A stretch of 64,000 nucleotides of DNA from an uncultured Chlorobiaceae bacterium (GTDB lineage Bacteria; Bacteroidota; Chlorobiia; Chlorobiales; Chlorobiaceae), in contig CAIJWE010000059.1 in assembly GCA_903824295.1 (NCBI GenBank), forward strand, positions 1-64,000, given 5' to 3'. Position 1 is the stretch's first letter. Every line of letters starts with the position of its first letter. The notes beneath the pieces are model-generated. The model ran no database searches. It had not been told where the DNA came from and was given only the letters and a program-made list of their open reading frames with translations. Positions 20,173-30,056 of the stretch are shown here, one piece after another. The position numbers were made by a program, and so were the translations under genes.

Positions 20173-21039
20173 TCAGGGAAGCGTGACAAACTTCTGGTCA
20201 AAGTTTCCCTGCCCGTCAATCAGCAATTCACTGTAGCGCTGCGGAGTGTAGCGGAAACTGCCTCCGTTGATAAAGGTTATTCCCTGAGCTGTGTAAAACT
20301 GAAACCGGTGAAAATGACCGTGCAGCACCACTTTTGCATCAAGAGCCTTCATGAGGGAGAGGAACTCTTCGCGATTTTTCAGCTCCATGGTCCAGTCGAA
20401 AGCCTGGTCGATCAGTGAGTCTGTTCCATAGACCCTGTAAGCGTGATGGCAAAGCCCGATGACGAAACACCCTTTCAATGAGGCAAGCACACTTTCACGA
20501 CCCAGTGCAAGCAATTGTCCGGGATGAATAACGCCTCTGGCACCCAACGGATTATCGGCAGGAAACCAGGGATAGACCGAATTGAGTGCGACAAAAGCGA
20601 TTTTCACCGAATGGTAGTTTATAATCTTGACAAAGGGAAATGCCGCACTTCCGTGCTCATCGCCGGTTATCAGCTCCTGAAAAAACAGGCAAAACTCTGA
20701 CAGCTTGCGCTCAAAAGCCTTTTTCCTGATCGACTGAAGAGGGTTCAGTGCATTATAAAAGCGCATCTCCTCTTCAAGATTGATCAGATCGTGGTTACCG
20801 ACAATAACAGTCGTCTTTTCCCAGTGATAGAGACCATGATTTTCAAGCTTTTCGCGAACAATACGCCAGTCCGCCGCATCAGCATTATTGCTCAGATCCC
20901 CTGAAATAACGAGATGATCGAACCCTGCCGTGTTGAAATGGGCAAGCAGTCGGTCAAAATCATCAAGCTGACGGCGGTCCTGTCTACCAGAAAAATGCAG
21001 ATCTGATAGATGCGCTATTTTTATACTCTCTGTAATCAA
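20173..21039 (-). CDS. Metallophosphoesterase (calcineurin-like)
   Basis: 288 residues with all classical metal-site motifs: IAHLSDLHFSG, VISGDLSNNAD, VIVGNHD, GLCHHAY and VLHGHFHRFQF. The fold hydrolyses phosphate mono- or diesters (for example cyclic nucleotides or lipid A precursors), but the substrate cannot be read. No signal peptide, so cytoplasmic. Convergent with the ferritin-like gene and divergent from glucan phosphorylase. Confidence 0.88.
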   Translation of the reverse strand: MITESIKIAHLSDLHFSGRQDRRQLDDFDRLLAHFNTAGFDHLVISGDLSNNADAADWRIVREKLENHGLYHWEKTTVIVGNHDLINLEEEMRFYNALNPLQSIRKKAFERKLSEFCLFFQELITGDEHGSAAFPFVKIINYHSVKIAFVALNSVYPWFPADNPLGARGVIHPGQLLALGRESVLASLKGCFVIGLCHHAYRVYGTDSLIDQAFDWTMELKNREEFLSLMKALDAKVVLHGHFHRFQFYTAQGITFINGGSFRYTPQRYSELLIDGQGNFDQKFVTLP

Positions 21040-21190
21040 TTTTTATTAGGCTTGCGGTTTTTAATTCTAAAACAGTAAATTGGCCAGTACATTTTCAACT
21101 TGGCATTAACCAACCTGCCACAGAGAGCATTGAGATTACTGCCTTTCTTTCAACCTGCTGATCCAAAGCAAATACCTGTTCTGATCAATT

Positions 21191-23311
21191 ATGCAAAATA
21201 AAATAACATCCCTGAAGGAACTGTCAAGAAATCTCTGGTGGTCATGGGATACTGAAGCAAAACAGCTTTTCGAAGAGCTCTCCCCTCTCCTCTGGGAAAG
21301 AAACAATCACAATCCGGTCGAACTCTTGCAGCATATCTCCAATGATGAGCTGACCGCCCGATGCGAGCTCGAATACGGAAAAAAAATAGAGTCGGTCTAT
21401 TCACGCTTCACCGACTACCTGAACGCAAAAGAGACCTGGGCGACAATAAACGCGCCTGAACTGGTCGAAAACCCTGTTGCCTATTTCAGTGCGGAGTTCG
21501 GTATTCATGAAAGTGTAAGAATTTATTCCGGCGGACTCGGTGTTCTTGCCGGAGATCACCTGAAATCGGCCAGTGACCTTGGCATTAATTTTATAGGCGT
21601 TACCCTGTTTTACAAAGAGGGCTACTTCCGCCAGTATCTCAATCAGGATGGATGGCAGACGGAAAACTATCCATTGCAGTACCCTGAGAGCCTTCCCATT
21701 GAAAAAGTGACCGATGAGGATGGTAAAGAGCTGATTATTTCGGTCAATATAGCACAAAGTGAAGTTTTTGCACAGGCCTGGCGCCTCAAGGTAGGTCGTG
21801 CTACCCTTTATCTGCTCGACACCAATATTGGGCTCAATGAATCCCACTACCGCGACATCTGTTGCAGGGTCTACGGCGGCGACCAGAATATGCGTATCAA
21901 TCAGGAGATTCTCCTCGGTATCGGCGGGGTAAAACTCCTTGAAAAACTTGGCGAAAAGCCAACGGTCTATCACATGAACGAAGGCCACTCAGCTTTTCTG
22001 ACACTTGAACTTCTTGCCAGGGAGCTTGCCAACGGAGCAACCGAAACAGAAGCGATGGCAAATGTCCGCTCACGCTGCGTCTTCACGACACACACTCCGG
22101 TTCCTGCAGGTCATGACCGCTTCTCGAGAGAGATGATGCACTACACCTTCAATAAGTACATTTCAACGATCGGGATGGACTTCGATGACCTGATGCGGCT
22201 TGGCTCTGAAGACAAGAACAATATCTACGGCCTCTTCACCATGACAGTGCTTGCACTGAACCTCTCACGCACGGCAAACGGTGTATCAAAACTCCACGGA
22301 GAGGTCTCACGCGTCATGTGGCAGCACCTTTACACTGGCAAAAGTGTTGATGAGGTGCCTATCGGTCACATCACCAACGGTGTGCATGCCAGCAGTTGGA
22401 CCTGTGGCCAGACTGCCCTGTTCTGGAACAAATTCGGTGTCAGTGTTGACGAGATGTCGCTCTCACGCGAAACCGCTGAAGCGGTTCTGGCAAAAGTGAC
22501 CGACAGCGAGCTCTGGGCGCTCCGCTATATCCTGAAACGAAACCTTATCGACTTTATCGACCGCTATCTGGCCAACCAGCTTTTTCACCAGCATCTCAAT
22601 TCGTGTCAAAGCGAGTACGACACGTCAAAATCGGCAAAAAACACCTTCTCTCCCGACGTGCTGACCATAGGCTTCGCAAGACGTTTTGCTACCTACAAGC
22701 GCGCACCGCTTATTTTCAGGGATCTTGAGCGTTTGAACAGAATTATCAATAACGAAACAAGACCGCTGCAGATCGTTTTTGCCGGAAAAGCGCATCCGCA
22801 TGACGATGCAGGCAAAGACTATATCCGCCAGATTGTCCAGCACTCCCGCCGGTCAGAGTTCAGCGGTAAAGTTATTTTTCTTGAAAATTACAACCTCGGT
22901 GTTGCAAAACGGATGGTTTCGGGTGTTGATGTCTGGCTGAACACCCCGGTCAGGCCAATGGAGGCGAGCGGTACATCAGGCGAAAAAACCGTACTGCATG
23001 GCGGACTGAATTTCAGTGTTCTCGATGGCTGGTGGCCTGAAGCGTACAATGGCGAAAACGGTTTTTCCATCGCCAACGGGGAATGTTTTGAAAATTATGA
23101 GGAGCAGGACAGCTTTGATGCGGAAAAAATGTACAGTACACTGGAAAACCAGATCATACCAGCATTTTACGAGCGCAACGAAGAGAACATTCCCGTACAG
23201 TGGATCAAAAAAATCCGGAACGCCATTGCAACTATTGCACCGGAATACAACACTCACAGGATGGTTCGTGACTATGCAACCAAATACTATCTGAACAGAA
23301 AAGCGGAATAA
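21191..23311 (+). CDS. glgP: Alpha-glucan (glycogen) phosphorylase
   Basis: 706 residues, GT35 family of the Thermotoga/Chlorobi type, which releases glucose-1-phosphate from glycogen. The N-terminus has the DUF3417-type start LKELSRNLWWSWDTEAKQLF, followed by YFSAEFGIHESVRIYSGGLGVLAGDHLKSA. The PLP lysine lies in MEASGTSGEKTVLHGG, where the common GMK is GEK. DGWWPEAYNGENGF follows. It is shorter than the E. coli enzyme (about 800). The probable role is mobilising the glycogen that green sulfur bacteria store in light. Confidence 0.92.
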   Translation: MQNKITSLKELSRNLWWSWDTEAKQLFEELSPLLWERNNHNPVELLQHISNDELTARCELEYGKKIESVYSRFTDYLNAKETWATINAPELVENPVAYFSAEFGIHESVRIYSGGLGVLAGDHLKSASDLGINFIGVTLFYKEGYFRQYLNQDGWQTENYPLQYPESLPIEKVTDEDGKELIISVNIAQSEVFAQAWRLKVGRATLYLLDTNIGLNESHYRDICCRVYGGDQNMRINQEILLGIGGVKLLEKLGEKPTVYHMNEGHSAFLTLELLARELANGATETEAMANVRSRCVFTTHTPVPAGHDRFSREMMHYTFNKYISTIGMDFDDLMRLGSEDKNNIYGLFTMTVLALNLSRTANGVSKLHGEVSRVMWQHLYTGKSVDEVPIGHITNGVHASSWTCGQTALFWNKFGVSVDEMSLSRETAEAVLAKVTDSELWALRYILKRNLIDFIDRYLANQLFHQHLNSCQSEYDTSKSAKNTFSPDVLTIGFARRFATYKRAPLIFRDLERLNRIINNETRPLQIVFAGKAHPHDDAGKDYIRQIVQHSRRSEFSGKVIFLENYNLGVAKRMVSGVDVWLNTPVRPMEASGTSGEKTVLHGGLNFSVLDGWWPEAYNGENGFSIANGECFENYEEQDSFDAEKMYSTLENQIIPAFYERNEENIPVQWIKKIRNAIATIAPEYNTHRMVRDYATKYYLNRKAE

Positions 23312-23337
23312 AGGCCGGTTCTGCATCTCTTTTTTAT

Positions 23338-23366
23338 TCCTGATTGGCTCAAAATGCCAATCAGGA
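23338..23366. terminator. Hairpin between glgP and pyrD
   Basis: Perfect 11-bp stem TCCTGATTGGC / GCCAATCAGGA (23338-23348, 23356-23366) with a 7-nt loop. The T-rich run lies before rather than after it on the plus strand, so it is not a textbook terminator. It sits between the glgP stop and pyrD start and may protect or partly end the glgP message. Confidence 0.5.
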
Positions 23367-23400
23367 GTAGATTTGATTTCATCCCCTCTCAAGCGACACC

Positions 23401-24345
23401 ATGAGTCACAACAACATCCCCGACACTCCACCCTTTGCTGCACTCTCTCTCGGGCGGGGTCTTGAATTAAAATCACCGGTACTCCTTGCATCGGGCACCG
23501 TCTCGTACGGTGAAGAGCTGAGTCAACTCTGTGATCTTTCCAAAATAGGCGGCATCGTCACCAAGGCCATCTCCCTCGAACCAAGAGCGGGCAATCTTCC
23601 CCGGCGCATTGCAGAAACGCCATCAGGCATGATCAATGCGATCGGACTGGCCAATGTGGGAGTAGAGCGGTTCATTACTGAAAAAGCACCTTTTCTTTGC
23701 CAGCTCGATACGTCGGTCATCGTCAACATTGCAGGACGCTCAATCGACGAGTACTGTGCCGTTGTTGCACAGCTTGACCAAGTCGAGGGGCTCAGCGCCT
23801 ACGAGATCAACCTCTCCTGCCCGAACGTCAAGGGTGAGTGCATGATTATGGGGGTAAGCCGGGAAGCAACCTTTGAAATTGTTTCGGAGCTGCGCCAGGT
23901 CACCAAACGCCATCTCATGATCAAGCTGACTCCGAACGTCACCTCCATCAGCTCAATCGCTCTTGCTGCCCAGGAGGCTGGCGCCGACTCTCTCTCACTC
24001 ATCAACACCGTGGTCGGCATGGCCATCAATTATAAAACCCGCAGGCCTCTCTTGAAAAACATTACAGGAGGGCTTTCCGGTCCGGCAATAAAGCCGATAG
24101 CCCTGGCAAAAGTTTGGGAGGTGTACAATGCCGTTGCCATTCCCATTGTCGGTATGGGAGGCATTGCGTGCTTTGAGGATGCCATGGAGTTCTTCCTTGC
24201 TGGCTCAAGCGCCATACAGATCGGTACGATGAACTTTGTCTATCCCGATATCGGCGAAAAGGTGGCCACCGCCATTGAAGAGCACTTTTCAGCTCCGGGT
24301 GCAGTTCCCCTCAGGGAGTATACCGGAACTCTGATCACCGATTAA
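23401..24345 (+). CDS. pyrD: Dihydroorotate dehydrogenase, class 1B catalytic subunit
   Basis: 314 residues. FMN enzyme oxidising dihydroorotate to orotate in pyrimidine synthesis. Motifs: VLLASGTVSYGEELSQL, INLSCPNVKGECMIMG and GMGGIACFEDAMEFFLAG. The class 1B pattern implies a PyrK iron-sulfur partner giving NAD as acceptor; no pyrK is adjacent. It precedes ispF by 21 bp. Confidence 0.93.
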   Translation: MSHNNIPDTPPFAALSLGRGLELKSPVLLASGTVSYGEELSQLCDLSKIGGIVTKAISLEPRAGNLPRRIAETPSGMINAIGLANVGVERFITEKAPFLCQLDTSVIVNIAGRSIDEYCAVVAQLDQVEGLSAYEINLSCPNVKGECMIMGVSREATFEIVSELRQVTKRHLMIKLTPNVTSISSIALAAQEAGADSLSLINTVVGMAINYKTRRPLLKNITGGLSGPAIKPIALAKVWEVYNAVAIPIVGMGGIACFEDAMEFFLAGSSAIQIGTMNFVYPDIGEKVATAIEEHFSAPGAVPLREYTGTLITD

Positions 24346-24366
24346 CCCTTAAACCCACGAAGAACC

Positions 24367-24840
24367 ATGCGTATTGGAATTGGTATTGATGTACACCCTT
24401 TTGCAGAGGGGCGGAAACTGGTAATCGGTGGCGTTCATATCCCCGGACACCATGGTCTCGACGGCCACAGTGATGCCGACGTTTTGCTTCACGCCGTCAG
24501 CGACGCTCTTCTTGGTGCAGCAGCCCTGGGAGATATCGGGTTGCACTTCCCCAACACCAGCCAGGAGTTCAAGGATATCGACAGCATGATTCTGCTCCGG
24601 CATGTCAGAAAGCTGCTCGAAAAGCATGGCTACCAGATCGTGAACATTGATACGATGCTGCTTCTTGAAGAGCCTAAAATTGCCCCCTACATTACTGAAA
24701 TGCGCAAAAATATTGCACGCTGTCTCGACGTTGAAATCGGAGCAATCTCAGTCAAGGCAACCACCAACGAAAAACTTGGCTACATCGGTCGTGTTGAGGG
24801 CGCTGCCGCACATGCGGTCTGCATCATTCGGCAAAGCTAA
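24367..24840 (+). CDS. ispF: 2-C-methyl-D-erythritol 2,4-cyclodiphosphate synthase
   Basis: 157 residues, normal length for the trimeric zinc enzyme of the MEP isoprenoid route, which supplies farnesol and phytol tails, carotenoids and quinones. It begins [14 protein letters not shown] and has [25 protein letters not shown] with the metal-binding Asp/His, and [20 protein letters not shown] near the end. Follows pyrD closely and overlaps the end of the convergent permease gene by 4 nt. Confidence 0.97.
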   Translation: MRIGIGIDVHPFAEGRKLVIGGVHIPGHHGLDGHSDADVLLHAVSDALLGAAALGDIGLHFPNTSQEFKDIDSMILLRHVRKLLEKHGYQIVNIDTMLLLEEPKIAPYITEMRKNIARCLDVEIGAISVKATTNEKLGYIGRVEGAAAHAVCIIRQS

Positions 24841-26111
24841 GCCCCGACTTCACCTCTCAGGATGGTAACCGGTACATAGCGTGTCGCCTTTCTTGCCGGG
24901 TTCCACGAAGAGAGTACGGCAATGAGGATACCGAAAACAATGACGATCAGATGAGCATCGGCCATTTCAATAACATTGATCCGGTCACTTTTCAGTACCC
25001 CTGCCGTCGTTGCCTCAAAACGGATTGAGGCCACAAACTGGCAGATAAAATGGCCGACAGGGCTGCCAATCAGCACGCCGAGAAGGCCAATCATAAACCC
25101 TTCAAGCATGAAAATACGGGTAATGTTTTTTCCCGGCATCCCCATGGAGCGCATAATGGCTATATCCTTGACTTTCTGCAGAATGACCGTCGTCATGACG
25201 GATGAAACGCCGAGACCCGCCACAATAAAAACAAACCCGACAAGAACCAGTGTAATGAGTGCGTTTCGGTTATAAAACTCAATGACGTTACGGTTGGTTT
25301 CATCCCAGCTCTCACTTTTATAGCCACTGAGTGCCTCCACCCTGTCGGATGTCTGCTGGGCACGCTCAACATGCGCCGTTCTCAGGCCGATGCCACTCAC
25401 CGAATTGGAGGCGACACCCTCCATCCTCTGGGCAAAAGAGAGGTTGACATAAGCCTCGCGCTCATCCTTGGCATTAAAACCGCTGCTGAAACGCCCAACA
25501 ATCGTTACAGGAAACTCTTCGCTGTTTTTTGTCACCAGCACAATCCTGTCGCGGTAATGGACATTGAGTTTTTTTGCCAGTAGGTCCCCGACAAGCACAC
25601 CATTCGGCGTAGAGGCCAACTCGTCGAGGGCTCCATGCTCAAGAAGATTCTTTTTCAGGCCAGCAATCTCAGCTTCAAGGTGAGGAACTACGCCTCGGAC
25701 AATACAGGGTGTAAAGCGTGTTTTATTACGTGCAAGAACCTTGCTGAGCACAAAGGGTGAAATACTCCGGAGCTCCTCAACAGGCCGGATACTCTCCACA
25801 ACTTCAGCATAGTTCTTGATCACATCCTGGTCATTCTGATTGATATTTCTCGTCACCATCGAAACCATGCTGCCTTGCTGCCCTATAATGTTCTCGGGCA
25901 CCTGCGGCACAACCCGTTCTGCACTGATGACCACATGGGGAGCGGTGTCGATCACCTTTGCAATAACATTTGATGATGAACCCCGGGAAACAGCGATGGT
26001 TGTCACCAGCATGGCCGAACCGACTGCCACACCAAGTGCGGTAAGGAGCGTCTGGCGTTTTCTCTCCTTCAGATGCACAAAAGCGATACGAGCCTGATCT
26101 CTGTAGTTCAT
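24837..26111 (-). CDS. FtsX/MacB-type ABC transporter permease
   Basis: 424 residues with one N-terminal helix (about 22-42), a large periplasmic domain, and three C-terminal helices (about 285-310, 335-365, 380-405) in a FtsX domain, the LolC/E or MacB layout. [28 protein letters not shown] is the usual start. Family members move lipoproteins, antibiotics or peptides by mechanical coupling. No ATPase gene is next to it: it is flanked by ispF and pfk, so its partner must be elsewhere. Substrate unknown. Confidence 0.87.
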   Translation of the reverse strand: MNYRDQARIAFVHLKERKRQTLLTALGVAVGSAMLVTTIAVSRGSSSNVIAKVIDTAPHVVISAERVVPQVPENIIGQQGSMVSMVTRNINQNDQDVIKNYAEVVESIRPVEELRSISPFVLSKVLARNKTRFTPCIVRGVVPHLEAEIAGLKKNLLEHGALDELASTPNGVLVGDLLAKKLNVHYRDRIVLVTKNSEEFPVTIVGRFSSGFNAKDEREAYVNLSFAQRMEGVASNSVSGIGLRTAHVERAQQTSDRVEALSGYKSESWDETNRNVIEFYNRNALITLVLVGFVFIVAGLGVSSVMTTVILQKVKDIAIMRSMGMPGKNITRIFMLEGFMIGLLGVLIGSPVGHFICQFVASIRFEATTAGVLKSDRINVIEMADAHLIVIVFGILIAVLSSWNPARKATRYVPVTILRGEVGA

Positions 26112-26296
26112 AAAAAAATCCGTTGTTCAGTCATCTTCGGAGCGGAAGGGCCGTTATTAAATTTTGAGACTTATCGTTGAAAAATCACACAAAAAATCTA
26201 TCTTGACTGCCAGACGCAGGGGAGATTTTTCCCTGACAAATAAAGAAATTAGATCATTAAATACTAACCTTGACATCGAAACAGGAGAACATAACT

Positions 26297-27502
26297 GTGA
26301 AAAAAATTGGTATCCTTACCAGCGGCGGGGATTGCGGCGGGCTTAATGCTGTGCTGAAAGGTGCGGCAATGATGGCTCTCTCAAAAGAGCTTGAACTCTT
26401 TATTATCCCCAACGGCTACGCAGGTTTATACAACCTTGTCGATCAGGAGTCGATTGTCCGGCTCGACCAGCTTCGGCTCGACCGCTTTGACGCAAGTTTT
26501 GCCGGATCAGAAGCGGGCCATTCGAGAGTTAAAATCAAAGCGATAAGCAATCCTGACAAGTACAACCGCATCAAGGCCGGCATGAAAAAATTCGGCATTG
26601 ATGCACTCATTATCAGCGGAGGCGACGATTCGGGCAGCGTCATGGTCGATTTGAACCAGCAAGGAATTCAGTGCATTCACGCGCCAAAAACCATGGATCT
26701 CGACTTGCAGACCTATTCTGTCGGCGGCGACTCTACCATCAACCGCATTGCACAGTTTGTGCACGACCTGAAAACAACAGGCAAAACCCATAACAGGGTT
26801 CTGGTCACCGAAGTATTCGGCCGCTATGCTGGCCATACAGCCTTCCGCAGCGGCGTTGCGGCTGAAGCGGACTGTATTCTCATACCCGAAATTCCGGCAG
26901 ACTGGGATGTTGTTTACGAGCACCTTGCAGAGCGCTTTACCCGCAGGATCAGGGAGAGCGACGTCCACAGCGGCACCTATACCATTGTTGTTGCTGAAGG
27001 GCTGAAAAATGCCGACGGCACCGATATTGTTGATGAATCGGCGGGCATTGACGCCTTTGGTCACAAAAAACTTGCCGGTGCTGGAAAATTCACCTGCCAG
27101 CAGATCCAGAAAAGAATGAAAGCCGATCCGGCCATGCCGATTTTCATGAAAGAGACCGGCATGTTTGTTGAGGGTGTCTATGAAATTCCGGAGGTCCGTG
27201 AAATTCATCCTGGTCACCTGGTCCGTTCCGGAAACTCTTCAGCCTACGACATTAACTTCGGCTTTGAAGCCGGTGCAGCAGCCGTTTTGCTCCTGCTCGA
27301 CGGAAAAACCGGCGTCACTATATCCAAGGTCAAGGGACGCAAGGTAGAGTTTATTGAATCAAGCAAAGCGATTGTTCAGCGCCATGTCGATTTGGACCAC
27401 GTCGCCATGTACGAGTCACTCGGCATCTGCTTTGGACGCAAACCCGTCGCCTATGACCCGATTCTGCGTGAAGTCGAAGGCGTTTACGAAAGAATCTACT
27501 GA
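26297..27502 (+). CDS. pfk: Phosphofructokinase, PPi-type signature
   Basis: About 401 residues. It adds phosphate to fructose-6-phosphate. The donor site reads GGDDSGS and APKTMDLDL. In this family an Asp after GGD and a Lys before TxD predict pyrophosphate, while ATP enzymes have Gly at both. The usual TIDND is TMDLD, an unusual Leu. SVGGDSTINRIAQF and VTEVFGRYAGHTAF follow. The ORF track starts at TTG 26270; GTG 26297 has AGGAG 9 nt upstream and opens directly on KKIGILTSGGDCGGLN, so it is preferred. Confidence 0.9.
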   Translation: MKKIGILTSGGDCGGLNAVLKGAAMMALSKELELFIIPNGYAGLYNLVDQESIVRLDQLRLDRFDASFAGSEAGHSRVKIKAISNPDKYNRIKAGMKKFGIDALIISGGDDSGSVMVDLNQQGIQCIHAPKTMDLDLQTYSVGGDSTINRIAQFVHDLKTTGKTHNRVLVTEVFGRYAGHTAFRSGVAAEADCILIPEIPADWDVVYEHLAERFTRRIRESDVHSGTYTIVVAEGLKNADGTDIVDESAGIDAFGHKKLAGAGKFTCQQIQKRMKADPAMPIFMKETGMFVEGVYEIPEVREIHPGHLVRSGNSSAYDINFGFEAGAAAVLLLLDGKTGVTISKVKGRKVEFIESSKAIVQRHVDLDHVAMYESLGICFGRKPVAYDPILREVEGVYERIY

Positions 27503-27525
27503 CAACCTCACTCGTCCGAAGAATA

Positions 27526-27555
27526 AAAAACCCCGCAACAGAAAGCGGGGTTTTT
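27526..27555 (+). terminator. Intrinsic terminator after pfk
   Basis: Eleven-bp stem AAAAACCCCGC / GCGGGGTTTTT (27526-27536, 27545-27555) with an 8-nt loop and a T run, 23 bp after the pfk stop. A strong classical terminator that separates pfk from ilvE. Confidence 0.92.
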
Positions 27556-27606
27556 ATATCTTGAGGTTTACTCCTGCAAATACCATTAACACCCAACACC
27601 TGCATC

Positions 27607-28518
27607 ATGAACAAGTCTGCCAAAATCTGGATGAACGGCGAACTGATTGACTGGATTGACGCAAAAATCCACATTCTGTCACATGTTGTCCACTACGGAT
27701 CATCTCTCTTTGAAGGAATCCGCTGCTATGAAACCCAGAAAGGGTCGGCTGTGCTCTTTCTTGATGAGCATATCAGACGCCTCAGGGACTCATCAAAAAT
27801 ATACCGTATTGAAATTCCATACTCCGAAAAAGAGCTGAAAGAGGCCATCATCGCCACCATTCAGGCCAACAGTTTCAAATCGTGCTACATCCGCCCGCTG
27901 GTTTACCGCGGACAGGGAGCTTTGGGAGTCAACCCGCACCGTGCATCAATCGAGGTTGCCATTGCTACCTGGGAGTGGGGCACCTACCTTGGCGAAGATG
28001 TGCTTGAAACCGGCGTTGACGTCCGCGTCTCCTCCTGGACCCGTCCGGCCCCGAACACCCTTCCTGCATGGGCAAAAGCCGGAGGTAACTATCTGAACTC
28101 GCAGCTCATCAAAATGGAAGCCTTGATGGACGACTACGCCGAAGGGCTTGCTCTCGATGTCAACGGTTATGTTTCAGAAGGAAGCGGCGAAAATATTTTT
28201 GTCATCCGCGACGGCATTATCTACACCCCGATGTCGGGCCAGTCAATACTGCCAGGCTTTACCCGCTACGCCATCATGCACATCGCAAAAGAGCTGGGTT
28301 ACGAAGTCCGCGAAACACTGATTCCACGCGAAGCACTCTATATTGCTGACGAGGTATTCCTGACCGGCACTGCGGCGGAAATCACTCCGGTCAGAAGCAT
28401 CGACAAATATCCGATCGGCAATGAAAAACGGGGCCCGATTACTGAAGTGCTGCAGGAGGCATATCTTAAAATTGTCCACAGTGGCGAAGATCCGTACAAC
28501 TGGCTAACCTTTATCTGA
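27607..28518 (+). CDS. ilvE: Branched-chain amino acid aminotransferase
   Basis: 303 residues, fold-type IV PLP aminotransferase making valine, leucine and isoleucine from their keto acids. Visible: HVVHYGSSLFEGIRCYET, YIRPLVYRG, the lysine region WAKAGGNYLNSQLIKMEA, and EGSGENIFVIRDGIIYTP. Near-full length for IlvE (about 300-310). Lies just after the pfk terminator and 17 bp before holB. Confidence 0.95.
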   Translation: MNKSAKIWMNGELIDWIDAKIHILSHVVHYGSSLFEGIRCYETQKGSAVLFLDEHIRRLRDSSKIYRIEIPYSEKELKEAIIATIQANSFKSCYIRPLVYRGQGALGVNPHRASIEVAIATWEWGTYLGEDVLETGVDVRVSSWTRPAPNTLPAWAKAGGNYLNSQLIKMEALMDDYAEGLALDVNGYVSEGSGENIFVIRDGIIYTPMSGQSILPGFTRYAIMHIAKELGYEVRETLIPREALYIADEVFLTGTAAEITPVRSIDKYPIGNEKRGPITEVLQEAYLKIVHSGEDPYNWLTFI

Positions 28519-28535
28519 GCACCCAAAAGCCTCGC

Positions 28536-29708
28536 ATGAGCTGGAAAAACATTATCGGTCAAAAGCAGCAGATCCGCGTCCTGCAGCAAGCACTGGCAAC
28601 AGGGCGCCTCGCCCATGCCTACCTTTTCACCGGCCCTGACGGGTCGGGAAAAGAGTCGGTAGCCTTTGAACTCGCCTCGCTGCTCAACTGCCAGAATTCG
28701 ACAACCGGCAATGAGGAGGGTTCATGCGGCAAATGCCCTGATTGCGTACAGATACAGGCATTCATGCACCCGAATGTCGAGTATATTTTTCCGGTAGAAT
28801 CGGCCCTGCTCGATCCGGGAGAGTCTGCAAAAAAAGAGAACAAGCGCTTTACCGATGCAAAAGAGCGCTACGACGCACTGCTCGAACAAAAAAAACAAAA
28901 CCCCTATTTCTCTCCTGCCATGGAGCGCTCCATGGGCATTCTGACTGAACAGGTCGTCGCGCTCCAGCACAAAGCGATGTTTATGCCGAGTGAGGGGAGC
29001 AAAAAGATTTTCATTATTTCGCAGGCCGAACGGCTGCACCCATCGGCGGCAAACAAACTGCTCAAACTGCTCGAAGAGCCGCCATCACACGTCCTCTTCA
29101 TTCTTGTCACATCACGGCCGGACGCGCTGCTCCCTACCATCCGTTCGCGATGTCAGGCGGTCCGCTTTTCACGCGTCACCTCGCAGGAGTTGCGACTCTG
29201 GCTGCTCGAAAACCGTCCGGAGATCCAGGAACCCGATCTGAGCTTTATTGTCAATTTTTCGAGGGGAAATCTCCGGCTTGCCTGGGAGTTCATCAACAAC
29301 CGCGACAGCAACATAGCCGAAACCGCGACCATTGTGCTGCGAAACCAGGCACTCGAATACCTGCGCAAGGTGCTCACCCCCAGCCGCTTCCACGAAGCGA
29401 TCACCTCATGCGAGCAGAACGCCAAAACCCTTTCTCGTGGCGACCTTGTACTCTTTCTCGCCGCTCTTCTCCTCTTCTTTCAGGACGCAAACCACCGCCG
29501 GATCAATCCCGACTTTCAGGAACTGAACAACCCTGACATCAGCGACGCCATCGACCGTTTCGCAAAAAACTTCCCCAATCCTGATTTCTTTCAGATATCG
29601 ACCATTACCGAAGAGGCCATCCGCTCGATCGAACGCAACGCCAGCCCGCTCCTCGTCATGGCCTCATTTACGGCTGAAATCAAGGGGTTACTGCTGCGCA
29701 AGGCATAA
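28536..29708 (+). CDS. holB: DNA polymerase III delta' subunit
   Basis: 390 residues, clamp-loader AAA+ protein. Walker A is TGPDGSGKESVAFELA. Four zinc-module cysteines appear in CQNSTTGNEEGSCGKCPDC. ISQAERLHPSAANKLLKLLEEPP is the delta'/gamma family signature. An insertion rich in lysine (about 85-145) separates the zinc module from that motif. Total length is longer than E. coli HolB (334). It probably follows ilvE in the same message and is convergent with cutA. Confidence 0.9.
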   Translation: MSWKNIIGQKQQIRVLQQALATGRLAHAYLFTGPDGSGKESVAFELASLLNCQNSTTGNEEGSCGKCPDCVQIQAFMHPNVEYIFPVESALLDPGESAKKENKRFTDAKERYDALLEQKKQNPYFSPAMERSMGILTEQVVALQHKAMFMPSEGSKKIFIISQAERLHPSAANKLLKLLEEPPSHVLFILVTSRPDALLPTIRSRCQAVRFSRVTSQELRLWLLENRPEIQEPDLSFIVNFSRGNLRLAWEFINNRDSNIAETATIVLRNQALEYLRKVLTPSRFHEAITSCEQNAKTLSRGDLVLFLAALLLFFQDANHRRINPDFQELNNPDISDAIDRFAKNFPNPDFFQISTITEEAIRSIERNASPLLVMASFTAEIKGLLLRKA

Positions 29709-29715
29709 AATAAAG

Positions 29716-30036
29716 TCAACAGGTACCGGTAGTCAAATCAATCCAATCAAGATAGCCCGCCAATCCGCCGGTTATGGGGAGTTTAATGATTTCCGGCACG
29801 TCGTAGGGGTGGTGCTCCTTAATATGGGCTTCAAGATTGCCGTAACAGGCCTCTGTGGTCTTGATGTACAGGGCAACTTCACCCTCTTTCTGCAACTTCC
29901 CTTCCCAGATATAAAAGCTGCGAATTTCAGCCATCTGAACGCAAGCGGCAAGCCGGTTGCCAAGAATACCCTCCGCAAGCTTTTCGGCAACCTCACGGTC
30001 GGGGGCTGTGGTAATAACCATGCAATAAGCGCTCAT
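29716..30036 (-). CDS. cutA: CutA1 divalent-ion tolerance protein
   Basis: 106 residues, standard size for the trimeric ferredoxin-like CutA1. Signature parts are VITTAPDREVAEKLAEGILGNRLAACVQM, FYIWEGKLQKEGEVALYIKT and HHPYDVPEIIKLPI. Linked to copper tolerance in E. coli, but its molecular function is unsettled. It lies 20 bp after the peptidase gene on the same strand. Confidence 0.95.
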   Translation of the reverse strand: MSAYCMVITTAPDREVAEKLAEGILGNRLAACVQMAEIRSFYIWEGKLQKEGEVALYIKTTEACYGNLEAHIKEHHPYDVPEIIKLPITGGLAGYLDWIDLTTGTC

Positions 30037-30056
30037 ACACTTTTCGGGGAATAGCG

